NCBI GenBank assembly: GCA_045605765.1
Contig: JAZUQQ010000011.1
Location: 1 to 31,416 of the forward strand
Direction of reading: 5' to 3'
Origin: SIG672 sp045605765
Lineage (GTDB): Bacteria > Bacillota > Clostridia > Oscillospirales > CAG-272
Length of the DNA stretch: 31,416 nucleotides
The stretch's first letter is position 1. Each line of letters begins with the position of its first letter. This document shows positions 6,415 through 14,675 of this stretch, piece after piece. The translations under genes and the position numbers were made by a program. Under the pieces are notes generated by a model, which saw only the letters and a list, made by a program, of their open reading frames with translations, searched no databases and was not told the DNA's origin.

Positions 6415-6612
6415 ATGAGTAAAGATATTTTCAAAAAGATAATAGATATTACCGGCATAGAACTCACGCCCGGAGAGCCTGACGTTTGTCTTGGCAACGG
6501 AGAGCAAAGCTTTGAGTGTTGTTGCGATGAGTGCGACTATTTTTTGCTTTGTTTTCCCGAATTTTACCCAAAAAACAAAGAGATTAACTTACTGTGCCAA
6601 CGCACTATATGA
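6415..6612 (+). CDS. Small Cys-rich protein, unknown function
   Basis: A 65-aa ORF with a strong site (GATGAGGAGA at 6401-6410) and an ATG at 6415, lying 22 bp after the UUCG terminator. The middle carries clustered cysteines: Cys near residue 25, then CCCDECDYFLLC around 37-48, and one more near the C-terminus. It has no signal peptide or membrane segment. The cysteine spacing could bind zinc or an iron-sulfur cluster, but it matches no family I recognise. Expression seems to depend on readthrough of the upstream terminator, so it may be controlled by the leader RNA. A terminator (6621-6645) follows its TGA. Confidence 0.6.
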   Translation: MSKDIFKKIIDITGIELTPGEPDVCLGNGEQSFECCCDECDYFLLCFPEFYPKNKEINLLCQRTI

Positions 6613-6645
6613 AGCATTCAAACCAATGCTTTTGTTGGTTGTTTT
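6612..6645 (+). terminator. Terminator after the 65-aa ORF, with an alternative hairpin
   Basis: AACCAA (6621-6626) pairs with TTGGTT (6635-6640), followed by GTTTT. An overlapping, mutually exclusive hairpin AAGCATT-CAAACC-AATGCTT begins at 6612. The weak T tract makes efficiency uncertain. Confidence 0.5.
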
Positions 6646-6666
6646 AGCACCTCCCGGTAGGTAGTA

Positions 6667-6867
6667 AAAGGCACTTATGGCGATTTTGCCATAAGTGCCT
6701 TTGCGTTACTTTTGTTAGTTAATTTGTAGTCTTTAATTCAGGCATACGAAGCGCTGCATTTGTGTTCTCAAATGCGAATCAAGTGATATGCTTCGTATTC
6801 GCTATCGTGATATCGCTCGACATAGGCGAATAGAGTTGGCGTACCTGCGATAAAGCAGGTACGCCAA
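6667..6867. repeat. Cluster of intergenic stem-loops between convergent genes
   Basis: The gap between the 65-aa ORF and the convergent surface-protein gene holds no ORF but several strong inverted repeats. These are a perfect 15-bp stem with loop GATTTT (6667-6702), ATACGAAGC/GCTTCGTAT (6744-6752/6790-6798) enclosing GCATTTG/CAAATGC with a 6-nt loop (6756-6775), TATTCGC/GCGAATA (6796-6802/6826-6832), and a perfect 13-bp stem with loop GATAAA (6836-6867). The outer two may terminate transcription, though neither has a clean T tract. ATTCGC at 6797-6802 can pair with GCGAAT at either 6774 or 6826, so alternative folds exist. Confidence 0.65.
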
Positions 6868-6888
6868 GCGCCCCGTTTTATTTAATTT

Positions 6889-9800
6889 TTACGCAAGTCT
6901 TCTCTCTCTCGTTAAGAGTATTGCTCCGCCGATGATAGCAAGAAGCACAATGCCCGCACCGACAACGAAGGTGATGTCTCCCGTAGGGGGAGCCTCGTTG
7001 TAGTTATAAACGTTTGTAAATTCGAGGTTAGTTCCGCTTACACTCTGACCTGCCGAGTTTGTGATAGAGTAAACTATCGCGACCTTGTTGTTTTCGTCAA
7101 GCACTACGCTTGCCGTGAGAGTATATTTTTCGGTGCTGTAAACGACGTTTTCTCTGCCGTCGTCAAGCTCTTCGATCGTGACGGTCATGCTCTGTCCTAC
7201 GCGCGAAAGATTGCCGTTGCATTCGAAGTATGCTTTGCCGTCCTCATCGGTCGTAAGTCTGCCGATCTCGGCGCCCGTGCTCGCATCTCTGAGAATGAAG
7301 ATAAATCCTTCGGGAGAAAGATCAAATCCGTATGTGCTATCGATCTTCTTGACTATCGTGAATTCGATGTCCACCTCGTCCGATACTATAAGCTTATTCT
7401 CGAACTCTGCAGTATAGCTGTCACCGCTATCGGTTTCAACGTAATCGTCTGCCGTTTCGTCATAAACGCTGAGAATTGCGTTTATACTTCCCATAAGGGT
7501 ATCGACAACATCGACTCTGAATTTATACTCGGTCGTATCGTACTCGTAAAGGTTATCGTTTGGAATTACCTCTTTAAGAACGTAGTAGTACATGTTACTT
7601 ACATGGTCTTCGGCGGTATAGGTAAGAGTTATCTTAGCTTTTCCGTCTGCATCTACCGTGTATCTGCCGATCTCAGTGCCGCTGGCATCTGTGAGGATAA
7701 ACTCAAAGCCTGCGGGAGAGAGGTTGCCGACAACGCCTGCGGGAGCATCCTTGATGGAAACGATCTTTTCGATAAAGACTTCAACGCTTGCGCTTCCTTC
7801 GGGAGGAATATCCTCGTCATAGACGTTGGTAAATTCAAGATCACCCGTAACATTTACCGTACCGTCGTTTACGGTGACTTCGAGATCAAGCTCGTTATTT
7901 GCCGTGAGCGTAACGCTGGCTGTTATGGTGTATACAGCGTCACTATAATTCATATTTGCTATTCCGGTATCGCGTTCTTCAAGAGTGTAAACGTAGGTCT
8001 TGCCTATGTCGGTAACGTCATATTCAAGAGTGAAGGACGCTTTTCCGTCGTTGTCCGAAACAAAGAAGTCCACAAGACTGTTTTCATCGTCCCTGAGATC
8101 GAATATAAATCCGTTCAGACCATGAGTTTTCGTTCCGAGGTTCTGCATTATCTTCTGAATATTCAGAGTCTTTGATACACTTCCCGGGATAACGTACTCG
8201 TTTACGAACGCAACGCTTGCGGTGTTTCCTGCCGAAGCCGCAACGTAATCCGCAACGCTCTCGTCGTATATATTCAGAACTGCGCTTACAGTTCCGTCGA
8301 GATTATCGACGATGTCTATTCTTATCTTATATTCGGTGGTGTCGTAATTATAGGTAGTATCGTTTGCCGGAGCGATCTCTTTTACCGTGTAGTAGAAGCT
8401 TACCTTCTTAGCTCCGTTAAGCGAGCTTGCCGAGAACATAAGCTTGATCTGAGCATTTCCGCTCGCGTCGGTCACGAAGGGATCTGCAACGAGATCTCCG
8501 TTTTCGTCGTAAAGACCGAAATTAAAGCCCGAGAGCGTGAAGTTTCCGGTCACGCCTGCGGGAGCGTCCTTGATGGAAACGGTCTTGTTTATGTTTACAA
8601 ATATTTCGTCGTCACCTGCGGGTGCATAGACGTTGACAACGTCGTTTGCCTCGATATTGTAAACGCCGTTATCAAGCGTTACGTCCGTGAGAGAGGTTGC
8701 CTGAACGTCGGATATTACGAGCGTTCCGCTAAGACTATCACTTACGACTACGTTGAAGTAGCGTCCGACGAGATCGTAGGTCATACCGCCGATAGGAGCT
8801 GCTCCTGCAATCTCTATTACTCTGAAATGATATTCCCCGACGCGGTTGAAATTGTACGCCTTGATGATCGGGGTAAAATCAAGCTCTGTGTCGCCCTTCG
8901 TTGCTTTAAGCTCTCCGACGAGCTCGTAGCTTGCATTATGCGGATCATATCTTTGGAGCTGGAAGGTAAATTCGTCGGTATCGAGCCAATCTCTGCCTTC
9001 GAGCACCTTGTTTACGTTAAGAGTTACGTTAACGGGGTTTACCGCGGTAGCGTCGTAATCGTTTACGATACCGACGGTGAGGTTGCTGTCGGCTACGACA
9101 GTCTTTGCCGCATCGCCCGTGAGATTTCCGTTCGTGTAGGTTATAACGGGTGTGTTGAAGCCGGGGTAAGCGCTTCCGAGATTCTCGGTGACCTCTACGT
9201 AAGTTCCGACCTCGACAGAGAGCGCGATATGCTCACCGTGAGCTATATCGTAGGTAACAACGCCGCTCGTGTCTGCCGTCTTTACAACGGGTGCACTCTG
9301 CTTTGTGCTATGGATATCAACGCTCCTGCCCGCGTATGCAGCTCCGAGATCAATTTCTATCGGGAAGGTCTTGTCAGTGTTTACCACGTAATTCTCACCG
9401 AAATCGTGAGTTACGGTCTTGGTTATGATAAGGTAGCTTTCCTGCGGAGTTCCTGTGCCGAGAGTGTTGGTAAACTCAACCTTGGTGACCTTCTGATTTT
9501 CGACCGCTACGCTTGCAACGCTCGCAACGTTCTCGCCACTGACCTGACTGCCGTTTACCGAAATGTTCTTTACGTGGTAGTTATCACTTGCGGTGTAGCT
9601 CTCGGTAACGGTGTAGCTGCCTTCGTCAATATTAGTAAGATAAACCGATTCGCCTGCGCGGACGTAAACGCCTGTCGTTCCGTTTCTGTCAAAGGAATAG
9701 GAGCTGTAATTGATGGTTCCGTTTGCGCTTTCTCTTACAAAGCGTACGAGCTTACCGGGTGTGCCGCCGCTGATTATGAAGTAGTACATATAGTCAAGGT

Positions 9801-12474
9801 CGGTGATCGAGCTATCAACCGTCTTGGAGAGCTTGAGCGCGGTTTCGGGAGTAACGGTAAGCTTACCGTTGTTTCCGAGAATAGCGTCTATATGGTAGGT
9901 ACTGTCGTGCGATGCGTTTTCGTGGATCAACTGATAGAGCGAATGCTCAACCTCGTTCACGCTTGCGTTTGCCGCCTTTTTAATCTCGGTCGAGTCGAGA
10001 TTATGATGTATCGTTCCTGCGGGAACGTACCAGTTGCCTGCTTCTTCACCGCTCGTATAGCGATCTGCAAAAACGAGAGTGTCGTGGTTTATTACCGCAT
10101 AGTCGGTATAAAGCTCCCACTTATCGCTTGCATTCTTTTTGAAATGAGTGTACGCTCTGTAAAGACTGCCCGAAAAATCCTTCGGAGCGGTATCCGCGTT
10201 ATACTCAGTATACGACGATCCCGAAAGAGTGTATATCGCAGTGTTTACGTTATAGTAATATCTTTCGTTTTCAAGCGAGGGCTGGAACTTTGCGAAGGTA
10301 TTATCACCCGGCTCGCCGACGTGCGACTCATCGCCTCTTGCCTCGGCATCCTCGGAATCCTTTATAACCTGAGCGTCGTACGCGTTGGTATAGAAGGTGT
10401 AGGTTCCGTCTGCATTTTTGTTATTAGTTCCAACCTTTTCGGAAATATTCAAAGAATTTATATCCGAGCGCAGACCTACCTCGTAAAGAAGTCTGATAGG
10501 ATCTGCCGGATCTATCTCTACCTGTATAGCGGTAGCGTCTTCAAGGCTTTCGCCTTCAAGAGTTACGTTATACGAAACGACAGGAATGAGCGAGGACGGA
10601 ATACTGAATACGACCGTCTGCTCCTTGGTGTCTATTTTGGTATGGATCTGTATAGTGATATAAAGCATATCACTTTCACGGTAGCCGTCCTTAACGGTGC
10701 CGAGCATTCCGTAGCACTTGTTCGTATATACCGCACCTGCGGGAACCATATCGTCGGTATGCTCGGGATCCCAGAAGCCGATATATCTGCCGTCTGCATC
10801 TGCATACCAACCGATGTAGTTGTTGAACGCGCCCGTTGCGGAGTCGTAAGAGATCTGTCCGTGAGTATACGCGAGGTTAATAAGCGATCTCGCCTCTGCG
10901 AGCTGCTCCGCATACGTCGGGTAGTCCGGGTGAGAGCTGAGTCCCATACGCTGAATGACCGCCCATACGAAATCGTTACCGAGATCGGTCGAATTGTCAG
11001 GAGTTCCGAACGAACCGGTTCCGCCCATCGCGATCTCTGCAAAATACGATCCCGAGAAGAGCGTGTTTCCGAGAAGTATTCCCTTTACGTCCTTGACCTC
11101 CATATAGCTTCCGAGCTTATCGGTAAAGGTGATAAAGCCGTCGAAATCGGTGGTCGTGCTTACGCTGGTGGGAGAATAGAGCGACTGAATGATTATCTGA
11201 TTTACTATCTTTTCAAAGGTGGTATAAAGGTCCGCCTTGCTTTCCGCCTCAAAGGAGTCGGTAACGTAGTACAGATCGTCAACCGAGTTTATGTACTTAG
11301 AGGGGCTGACCGCTCTGTTTGAAATACTCAGATATTCATCATCGTCAAGAGCTACGAAGCTATTCCAGAGGTTTATTTCACCCCTCGAAGCGAGATTTGG
11401 ATCGAGGATCGAGGACATTCCGCCGAGACCGAGCGTGTAGAAAAGAGTTTCGGTAGCGTTATAATGCTCGGATATTCTTGCCTTTGCCTGAGCTGCGGTC
11501 AGCTGAGTCAGGAAGCGCGTGTTATTCGTCGGGTCTGATCCGTTTCCTATGTTATAGCTTGACGGAACGTTCGAGTAGTTCGTGTTTGCGTAGGTAGCGT
11601 CTCCGTCCGACATAAGAACGATTACCGGCTTGCGCTCGGTTCCGCTCTGGAAATCGCTTCCCGAAATAACGGTGTCTTCCTCGGGAACGGCGAGGAACAT
11701 ATCCATCGCCCTGTCAATTCCGCTTTGAGTATAGGTTCCTCCCGTGACGTTTACCGTTTTCTGTGTAACCGTCTGATTATCTCCGTTTTTGACATTTGAA
11801 GCGATAGATATTTGATTCTCGTTTCTGTTGGTGGTGAGATATACGTTTATGACCTTGTCGTCAGAGGTATCATTCGGAGTACCGTTGTTGTAGGTTTCTG
11901 TGTTCGTGGTGGTATATCTGTCAAGCGGCAGAAGCACCTGCGAGGAGCTGGAATAAAGAGCTATACCTACGCGGTTGTGCTTATTAAGTCCTTGCAGACT
12001 CGTTATAGCCGCGTTTGCCGCCGTGACCATATCGGCTACCGCATCGTTGTACGTAGAGCTGTTGCCCGGTCCCATCGAGCCCGATATATCGAGTACAAGG
12101 ATAGTATCGGTCGGAATGTGTGAATATCCGACTATGGATTTATTTGCCGCCATCGCCGAAAGAGCGACGAGAAAATTGTTCTGTCCTGCCGATACCGACA
12201 CAGAACTTCCGTCAATTCCCACAAGAGAACCAAGAAGCGAAGCGTCTGTAAATACAGACTTATCGGTCCATACTCCGCCTGCATTTACCGTGTCAAAATA
12301 ATTGGCGCCAAAAAAGCTTTCCCAACCGTTCAGTGTGACGGCGTCGCTTTCGAGCACATAGGGCGATACCTGCGCGGCTCTCGTGTTTGCAAAGACGGCA
12401 GGCGTTATAGCGAGCATCATTGAAATAACGAGAACGATCGAAATAAAACGCTTAAAAAATCTTCTTGTTTTCAT
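6889..12474 (-). CDS. Giant secreted VWA / pilin-repeat surface protein with sorting-type tail
   Basis: 1,861 aa. An N-terminal signal peptide (basic MKTRRFFKR, hydrophobic core, cleavage near residues 29-35) precedes a von Willebrand A domain whose MIDAS motif DISGS lies at residues 129-133, with further acidic ligands near VLMSDGD around 288. From about residue 1011 the protein is built of six modules of roughly 135 aa, starting near 1011, 1145, 1288, 1428, 1561 and 1698. These resemble Spy0128/FctA-type or Cna-B-like pilin domains, which normally carry internal Lys-Asn isopeptide bonds. It ends in PPTGD (about 1829-1833), a hydrophobic helix and RERRLA, a sortase-type signal with Pro for the usual Leu. 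The likely role is a wall-anchored adhesin or pilus tip. No sortase or backbone pilin is in the window. The start has AAAGGAAAAA upstream, and the gene has its own promoter at 12640-12668. Confidence 0.88.
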   Translation of the reverse strand: MKTRRFFKRFISIVLVISMMLAITPAVFANTRAAQVSPYVLESDAVTLNGWESFFGANYFDTVNAGGVWTDKSVFTDASLLGSLVGIDGSSVSVSAGQNNFLVALSAMAANKSIVGYSHIPTDTILVLDISGSMGPGNSSTYNDAVADMVTAANAAITSLQGLNKHNRVGIALYSSSSQVLLPLDRYTTTNTETYNNGTPNDTSDDKVINVYLTTNRNENQISIASNVKNGDNQTVTQKTVNVTGGTYTQSGIDRAMDMFLAVPEEDTVISGSDFQSGTERKPVIVLMSDGDATYANTNYSNVPSSYNIGNGSDPTNNTRFLTQLTAAQAKARISEHYNATETLFYTLGLGGMSSILDPNLASRGEINLWNSFVALDDDEYLSISNRAVSPSKYINSVDDLYYVTDSFEAESKADLYTTFEKIVNQIIIQSLYSPTSVSTTTDFDGFITFTDKLGSYMEVKDVKGILLGNTLFSGSYFAEIAMGGTGSFGTPDNSTDLGNDFVWAVIQRMGLSSHPDYPTYAEQLAEARSLINLAYTHGQISYDSATGAFNNYIGWYADADGRYIGFWDPEHTDDMVPAGAVYTNKCYGMLGTVKDGYRESDMLYITIQIHTKIDTKEQTVVFSIPSSLIPVVSYNVTLEGESLEDATAIQVEIDPADPIRLLYEVGLRSDINSLNISEKVGTNNKNADGTYTFYTNAYDAQVIKDSEDAEARGDESHVGEPGDNTFAKFQPSLENERYYYNVNTAIYTLSGSSYTEYNADTAPKDFSGSLYRAYTHFKKNASDKWELYTDYAVINHDTLVFADRYTSGEEAGNWYVPAGTIHHNLDSTEIKKAANASVNEVEHSLYQLIHENASHDSTYHIDAILGNNGKLTVTPETALKLSKTVDSSITDLDYMYYFIISGGTPGKLVRFVRESANGTINYSSYSFDRNGTTGVYVRAGESVYLTNIDEGSYTVTESYTASDNYHVKNISVNGSQVSGENVASVASVAVENQKVTKVEFTNTLGTGTPQESYLIITKTVTHDFGENYVVNTDKTFPIEIDLGAAYAGRSVDIHSTKQSAPVVKTADTSGVVTYDIAHGEHIALSVEVGTYVEVTENLGSAYPGFNTPVITYTNGNLTGDAAKTVVADSNLTVGIVNDYDATAVNPVNVTLNVNKVLEGRDWLDTDEFTFQLQRYDPHNASYELVGELKATKGDTELDFTPIIKAYNFNRVGEYHFRVIEIAGAAPIGGMTYDLVGRYFNVVVSDSLSGTLVISDVQATSLTDVTLDNGVYNIEANDVVNVYAPAGDDEIFVNINKTVSIKDAPAGVTGNFTLSGFNFGLYDENGDLVADPFVTDASGNAQIKLMFSASSLNGAKKVSFYYTVKEIAPANDTTYNYDTTEYKIRIDIVDNLDGTVSAVLNIYDESVADYVAASAGNTASVAFVNEYVIPGSVSKTLNIQKIMQNLGTKTHGLNGFIFDLRDDENSLVDFFVSDNDGKASFTLEYDVTDIGKTYVYTLEERDTGIANMNYSDAVYTITASVTLTANNELDLEVTVNDGTVNVTGDLEFTNVYDEDIPPEGSASVEVFIEKIVSIKDAPAGVVGNLSPAGFEFILTDASGTEIGRYTVDADGKAKITLTYTAEDHVSNMYYYVLKEVIPNDNLYEYDTTEYKFRVDVVDTLMGSINAILSVYDETADDYVETDSGDSYTAEFENKLIVSDEVDIEFTIVKKIDSTYGFDLSPEGFIFILRDASTGAEIGRLTTDEDGKAYFECNGNLSRVGQSMTVTIEELDDGRENVVYSTEKYTLTASVVLDENNKVAIVYSITNSAGQSVSGTNLEFTNVYNYNEAPPTGDITFVVGAGIVLLAIIGGAILLTRERRLA

Positions 12475-12501
12475 AGTACTTTTTCCTTTCTTAGTACTTT
12501 T

Positions 12502-12579
12502 GAGATTTAAGTTGCCCTGGCATCTCTCTTTGTTAAATCTCGAATATAGATTTACCGCTCACCGACAGATACCTGTCGG
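12502..12579 (-). other. Structured 5' leader of the surface-protein gene
   Basis: Between the predicted start (~12633) and the ATG, the ~158-nt leader contains a perfect 7-bp hairpin CCGACAG-ATAC-CTGTCGG (12562-12579) and a 9-bp inverted repeat GAGATTTAA/TTAAATCTC (12502-12510/12533-12541). It does not match a riboswitch class I can recognise. A regulatory RNA role is inference. Confidence 0.4.
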
Positions 12580-12639
12580 ATTCGTGATTTTACCGTCGAT
12601 TTTCGCGGAGCTAAAAAAACTGTAGAACTTATTACTAAA

Positions 12640-12668
12640 ACTATATCATATTTTCACGTCATATTCAA
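12640..12668 (-). promoter_or_regulatory. Promoter of the giant surface-protein gene
   Basis: On the minus strand: TTGAAT (12663-12668), a 17-bp spacer and TATAGT (12640-12645). It is divergent from the esterase promoter about 50 bp away. Confidence 0.7.
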
Positions 12669-12719
12669 GTATTTTTTGAAAATTCGTTAAAAAAATGTCG
12701 TGCTTTTTACCTATCAATG

Positions 12720-12748
12720 TTGACAAACATTTGCACGGGTGCTATAAT
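12720..12748 (+). promoter_or_regulatory. Consensus promoter of the CE7 esterase
   Basis: TTGACA (12720-12725), exactly 17 bp, then TATAAT (12743-12748); both hexamers are perfect. The predicted start near 12755 gives a ~30-nt leader. Confidence 0.88.
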
Positions 12749-12783
12749 TGCCTTGAAGACTTGTACATGTGGAGGAATGTATT

Positions 12784-13743
12784 ATGCCGCTTATTGATAT
12801 GCCCCTTGAAAAACTGCAAGTTTATCAGGGAATAAACCCCAAACCTGCCGATTTTGACGAGTTCTGGGACAGCTCGCTTGAAGAAATGAGATCGATCGAT
12901 CCGAAGGCAGAGTTTACGCCCTACGAGTTCGTTTCGAAGATAGCAGACTGCTTTGAGCTTCGTTTCAAATCAACGAAAAATGCCACTATCTACGCAAAAT
13001 TCGCACGTCCGAAGAATTTTGAGGGCAAGCTTCCCGCAGTTCTTTGCTTCCACGGACTGTCAGGGTCGGGACTTTCGTGGACGGCGCTCACTCAGTACGT
13101 CTCGCAGGGATTTTGCATAGCAACTCTCGACTGCCGCGGACAGGGCGGACTCTCCGAGGACGTCGGTGGCGTTCCCGGAACGACTCACTCCACTCCTTTT
13201 ATGAGAGGTATGGACGGAAAACCCGAGGATCTCCTTTGCCGAGATCTTTTCCTTGACACCGCGATGCTCGCAAGGATAATAATGGATCTCGACTGCGTCG
13301 ACGAGAGTCGCGTCGGAGTTTTCGGTGCCTCACAGGGAGGAGCACTTTCCATAGCCTGCGCAGCTCTAGTTCCCGAGATAAAGCTCTGCGCTCCCACTTA
13401 CCCCTATCTTTCGGACTACAAGCGAGTCTGGAATATGGATCATGACAGAGGTGCTTACGAGGGTCTTCGCTACTATTTCAGAAATTTTGATCCCACCCAC
13501 GAAAGAGAGGACGAGATATTTGAAAAGCTCGGATACATAGACATTCAGTACCTTGCTCCGAGAATAAAGGCAAAGGTGCTTATGCAGACAGGACTTATGG
13601 ACAATACCTGTCCGCCCTCGACTCAGTTTGCCGCGTATAACAAGATAACTTCTGAAAAGGAGGTTGTCATATACCCCGACTACGGTCACGAGAACATCAA
13701 GGGCTCGGACGACCGCACCTTTAAATTTCTCTCTCAGCTTTAA
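12784..13743 (+). CDS. Acetylxylan-esterase-like (CE7) alpha/beta hydrolase
   Basis: 319 aa from the ATG at 12784, which has GGAGG at 12771-12775; the in-frame GTG at 12769 overlaps that site. The start MPLIDMPLEKLQVYQG and the following NPKPADFDEFWD are typical of the family 7 carbohydrate esterase/cephalosporin-C deacetylase group. The catalytic set is visible: RGQGG (oxyanion region), nucleophile Ser in GASQGG near residue 186, an Asp in the MDNTCPPSTQ region and His in GHEN near the end. These cytoplasmic enzymes remove acetyl groups from short xylo-oligosaccharides or other small acetyl esters. There is no signal peptide. It is monocistronic with a strong promoter and a bidirectional terminator. 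Confidence 0.9.
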   Translation: MPLIDMPLEKLQVYQGINPKPADFDEFWDSSLEEMRSIDPKAEFTPYEFVSKIADCFELRFKSTKNATIYAKFARPKNFEGKLPAVLCFHGLSGSGLSWTALTQYVSQGFCIATLDCRGQGGLSEDVGGVPGTTHSTPFMRGMDGKPEDLLCRDLFLDTAMLARIIMDLDCVDESRVGVFGASQGGALSIACAALVPEIKLCAPTYPYLSDYKRVWNMDHDRGAYEGLRYYFRNFDPTHEREDEIFEKLGYIDIQYLAPRIKAKVLMQTGLMDNTCPPSTQFAAYNKITSEKEVVIYPDYGHENIKGSDDRTFKFLSQL

Positions 13744-13750
13744 AAAATAC

Positions 13751-13776
13751 GCCGCAGGCATTTGCCTGCGGCAATT
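13751..13776. terminator. Bidirectional terminator between convergent genes
   Basis: GCCGCAGGC (13751-13759), loop ATTT, GCCTGCGGC (13764-13772), then AATTTTATTT on the plus strand and an A/T-rich GTATTTTTT on the minus strand. Confidence 0.85.
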
Positions 13777-13786
13777 TTATTTAATC

Positions 13787-14518
13787 TTATTCACCAAAGC
13801 GAATATTTATTCCGCCGCCGTTGTTGTCGCCGCCGTCGCTACTGATATTGAGATAGGGTGAGAGTGCCTGCGCTGTGTTTATCACGGGCATAGACTGGAT
13901 ATATACCTTACCAGGCCCGGTTATCTTCGTGTGGAAGAGTCCCTCTCCGCCAAAGAATACGTTTTTAACTCCCTTGACAGTCTGAATATCCATCGTACAG
14001 CTCTCGCTCATCGCAGCAAGATAGCCTGTATCTACGATTATACTCTCTCCTGCATAAAGCTCATATTCCTTGCAGTAGCCGTCTATTTCTAGGAAAACAA
14101 GACCGTTTCCGCTGATCTTCTGCATAATAAAGCCTTCTCCGCCGAAAAAGCCTTTTCTTATCTTCTTCTGAAAATAAAGAGAGATGTCAAGTCCCTTTTC
14201 CATAGCAAGAAACCCGCGCTTCTGAACTATGATACCGTTTCCTTCGGTAACGCGGTAGGGGATTATCGAGCCGGGAAAGCTCGAAGCAAACGCGATCATT
14301 CCGCTTTTGCCCTCCGCGGTGTACTCATTCATAAATATTGACTCGCCCGAAAACAGTCTGCCGAAAACCTTCTTGATTCCGCCACCCGTATTTGTATCCA
14401 TTTTCATATTCGGACTCATCCAGCTCATAGCCCCGCTTTCCGAGCAAAGAGTCTGTCCCGCCTCGGGATAGCAGATGACAACAGGGAGATTTCCGCCTTC
14501 GATCTCATAGTTTATCAT
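13787..14518 (-). CDS. AIM24 / TIGR00266 family protein
   Basis: 243 aa from the ATG at 14518 (MINYEIEGGN), chosen because GAAAGGAAAA lies just before it; the ORF extends 11 codons further without a site. The sequence shows the AIM24 double beta-barrel pattern: GAMSWMSPNMKMDTNTGGG, FSGESIFMNEYTA, GFFGGEGFIMQKISGNG and a second FFGGEGLFHTKITGPGKVYIQSMP. The family is widespread in Firmicutes with no settled biochemical role; the yeast namesake is mitochondrial and structural. The C-terminus is Gly/Asn/Asp-rich. It shares an almost identical promoter with the SGNH hydrolase at 14676-15629. Confidence 0.88.
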   Translation of the reverse strand: MINYEIEGGNLPVVICYPEAGQTLCSESGAMSWMSPNMKMDTNTGGGIKKVFGRLFSGESIFMNEYTAEGKSGMIAFASSFPGSIIPYRVTEGNGIIVQKRGFLAMEKGLDISLYFQKKIRKGFFGGEGFIMQKISGNGLVFLEIDGYCKEYELYAGESIIVDTGYLAAMSESCTMDIQTVKGVKNVFFGGEGLFHTKITGPGKVYIQSMPVINTAQALSPYLNISSDGGDNNGGGINIRFGE

Positions 14519-14567
14519 AGTCGTTTTCCTTTCTTCGTTTAAGCGCCACAACGCGGTCCTTTTTTAT

Positions 14568-14596
14568 AATATATCACAAATATCGCGTTTTGTCTA
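14568..14596 (-). promoter_or_regulatory. Promoter of the AIM24 gene
   Basis: On the minus strand: TAGACA (14591-14596), 17 bp, TATATT (14568-14573). The promoter and its flanks closely resemble the one at 15687-15715. Confidence 0.7.
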
Positions 14597-14675
14597 CATT
14601 TCGGAGGCGATTTTTAAGGAACAATTCTTGCTTTTGTTCTGCTTTCCTTTCTATGATTTATGAAGCAGCGATATG

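Noticed and set aside
6645..6670. Cyclic-di-GMP-I riboswitch suggested by CCGGTAGGTAG
   Set aside because: The upstream aptamer half (CACAGGGCAAACC, GACGCAAAGCC) is absent.
8827..11322. 831-codon open frame on the plus strand opposite the giant adhesin
   Set aside because: It is exactly antisense to a gene with clear signal peptide, VWA and repeat domains; its translation has no recognisable domain and no good start site. It results from codon bias of the real gene.
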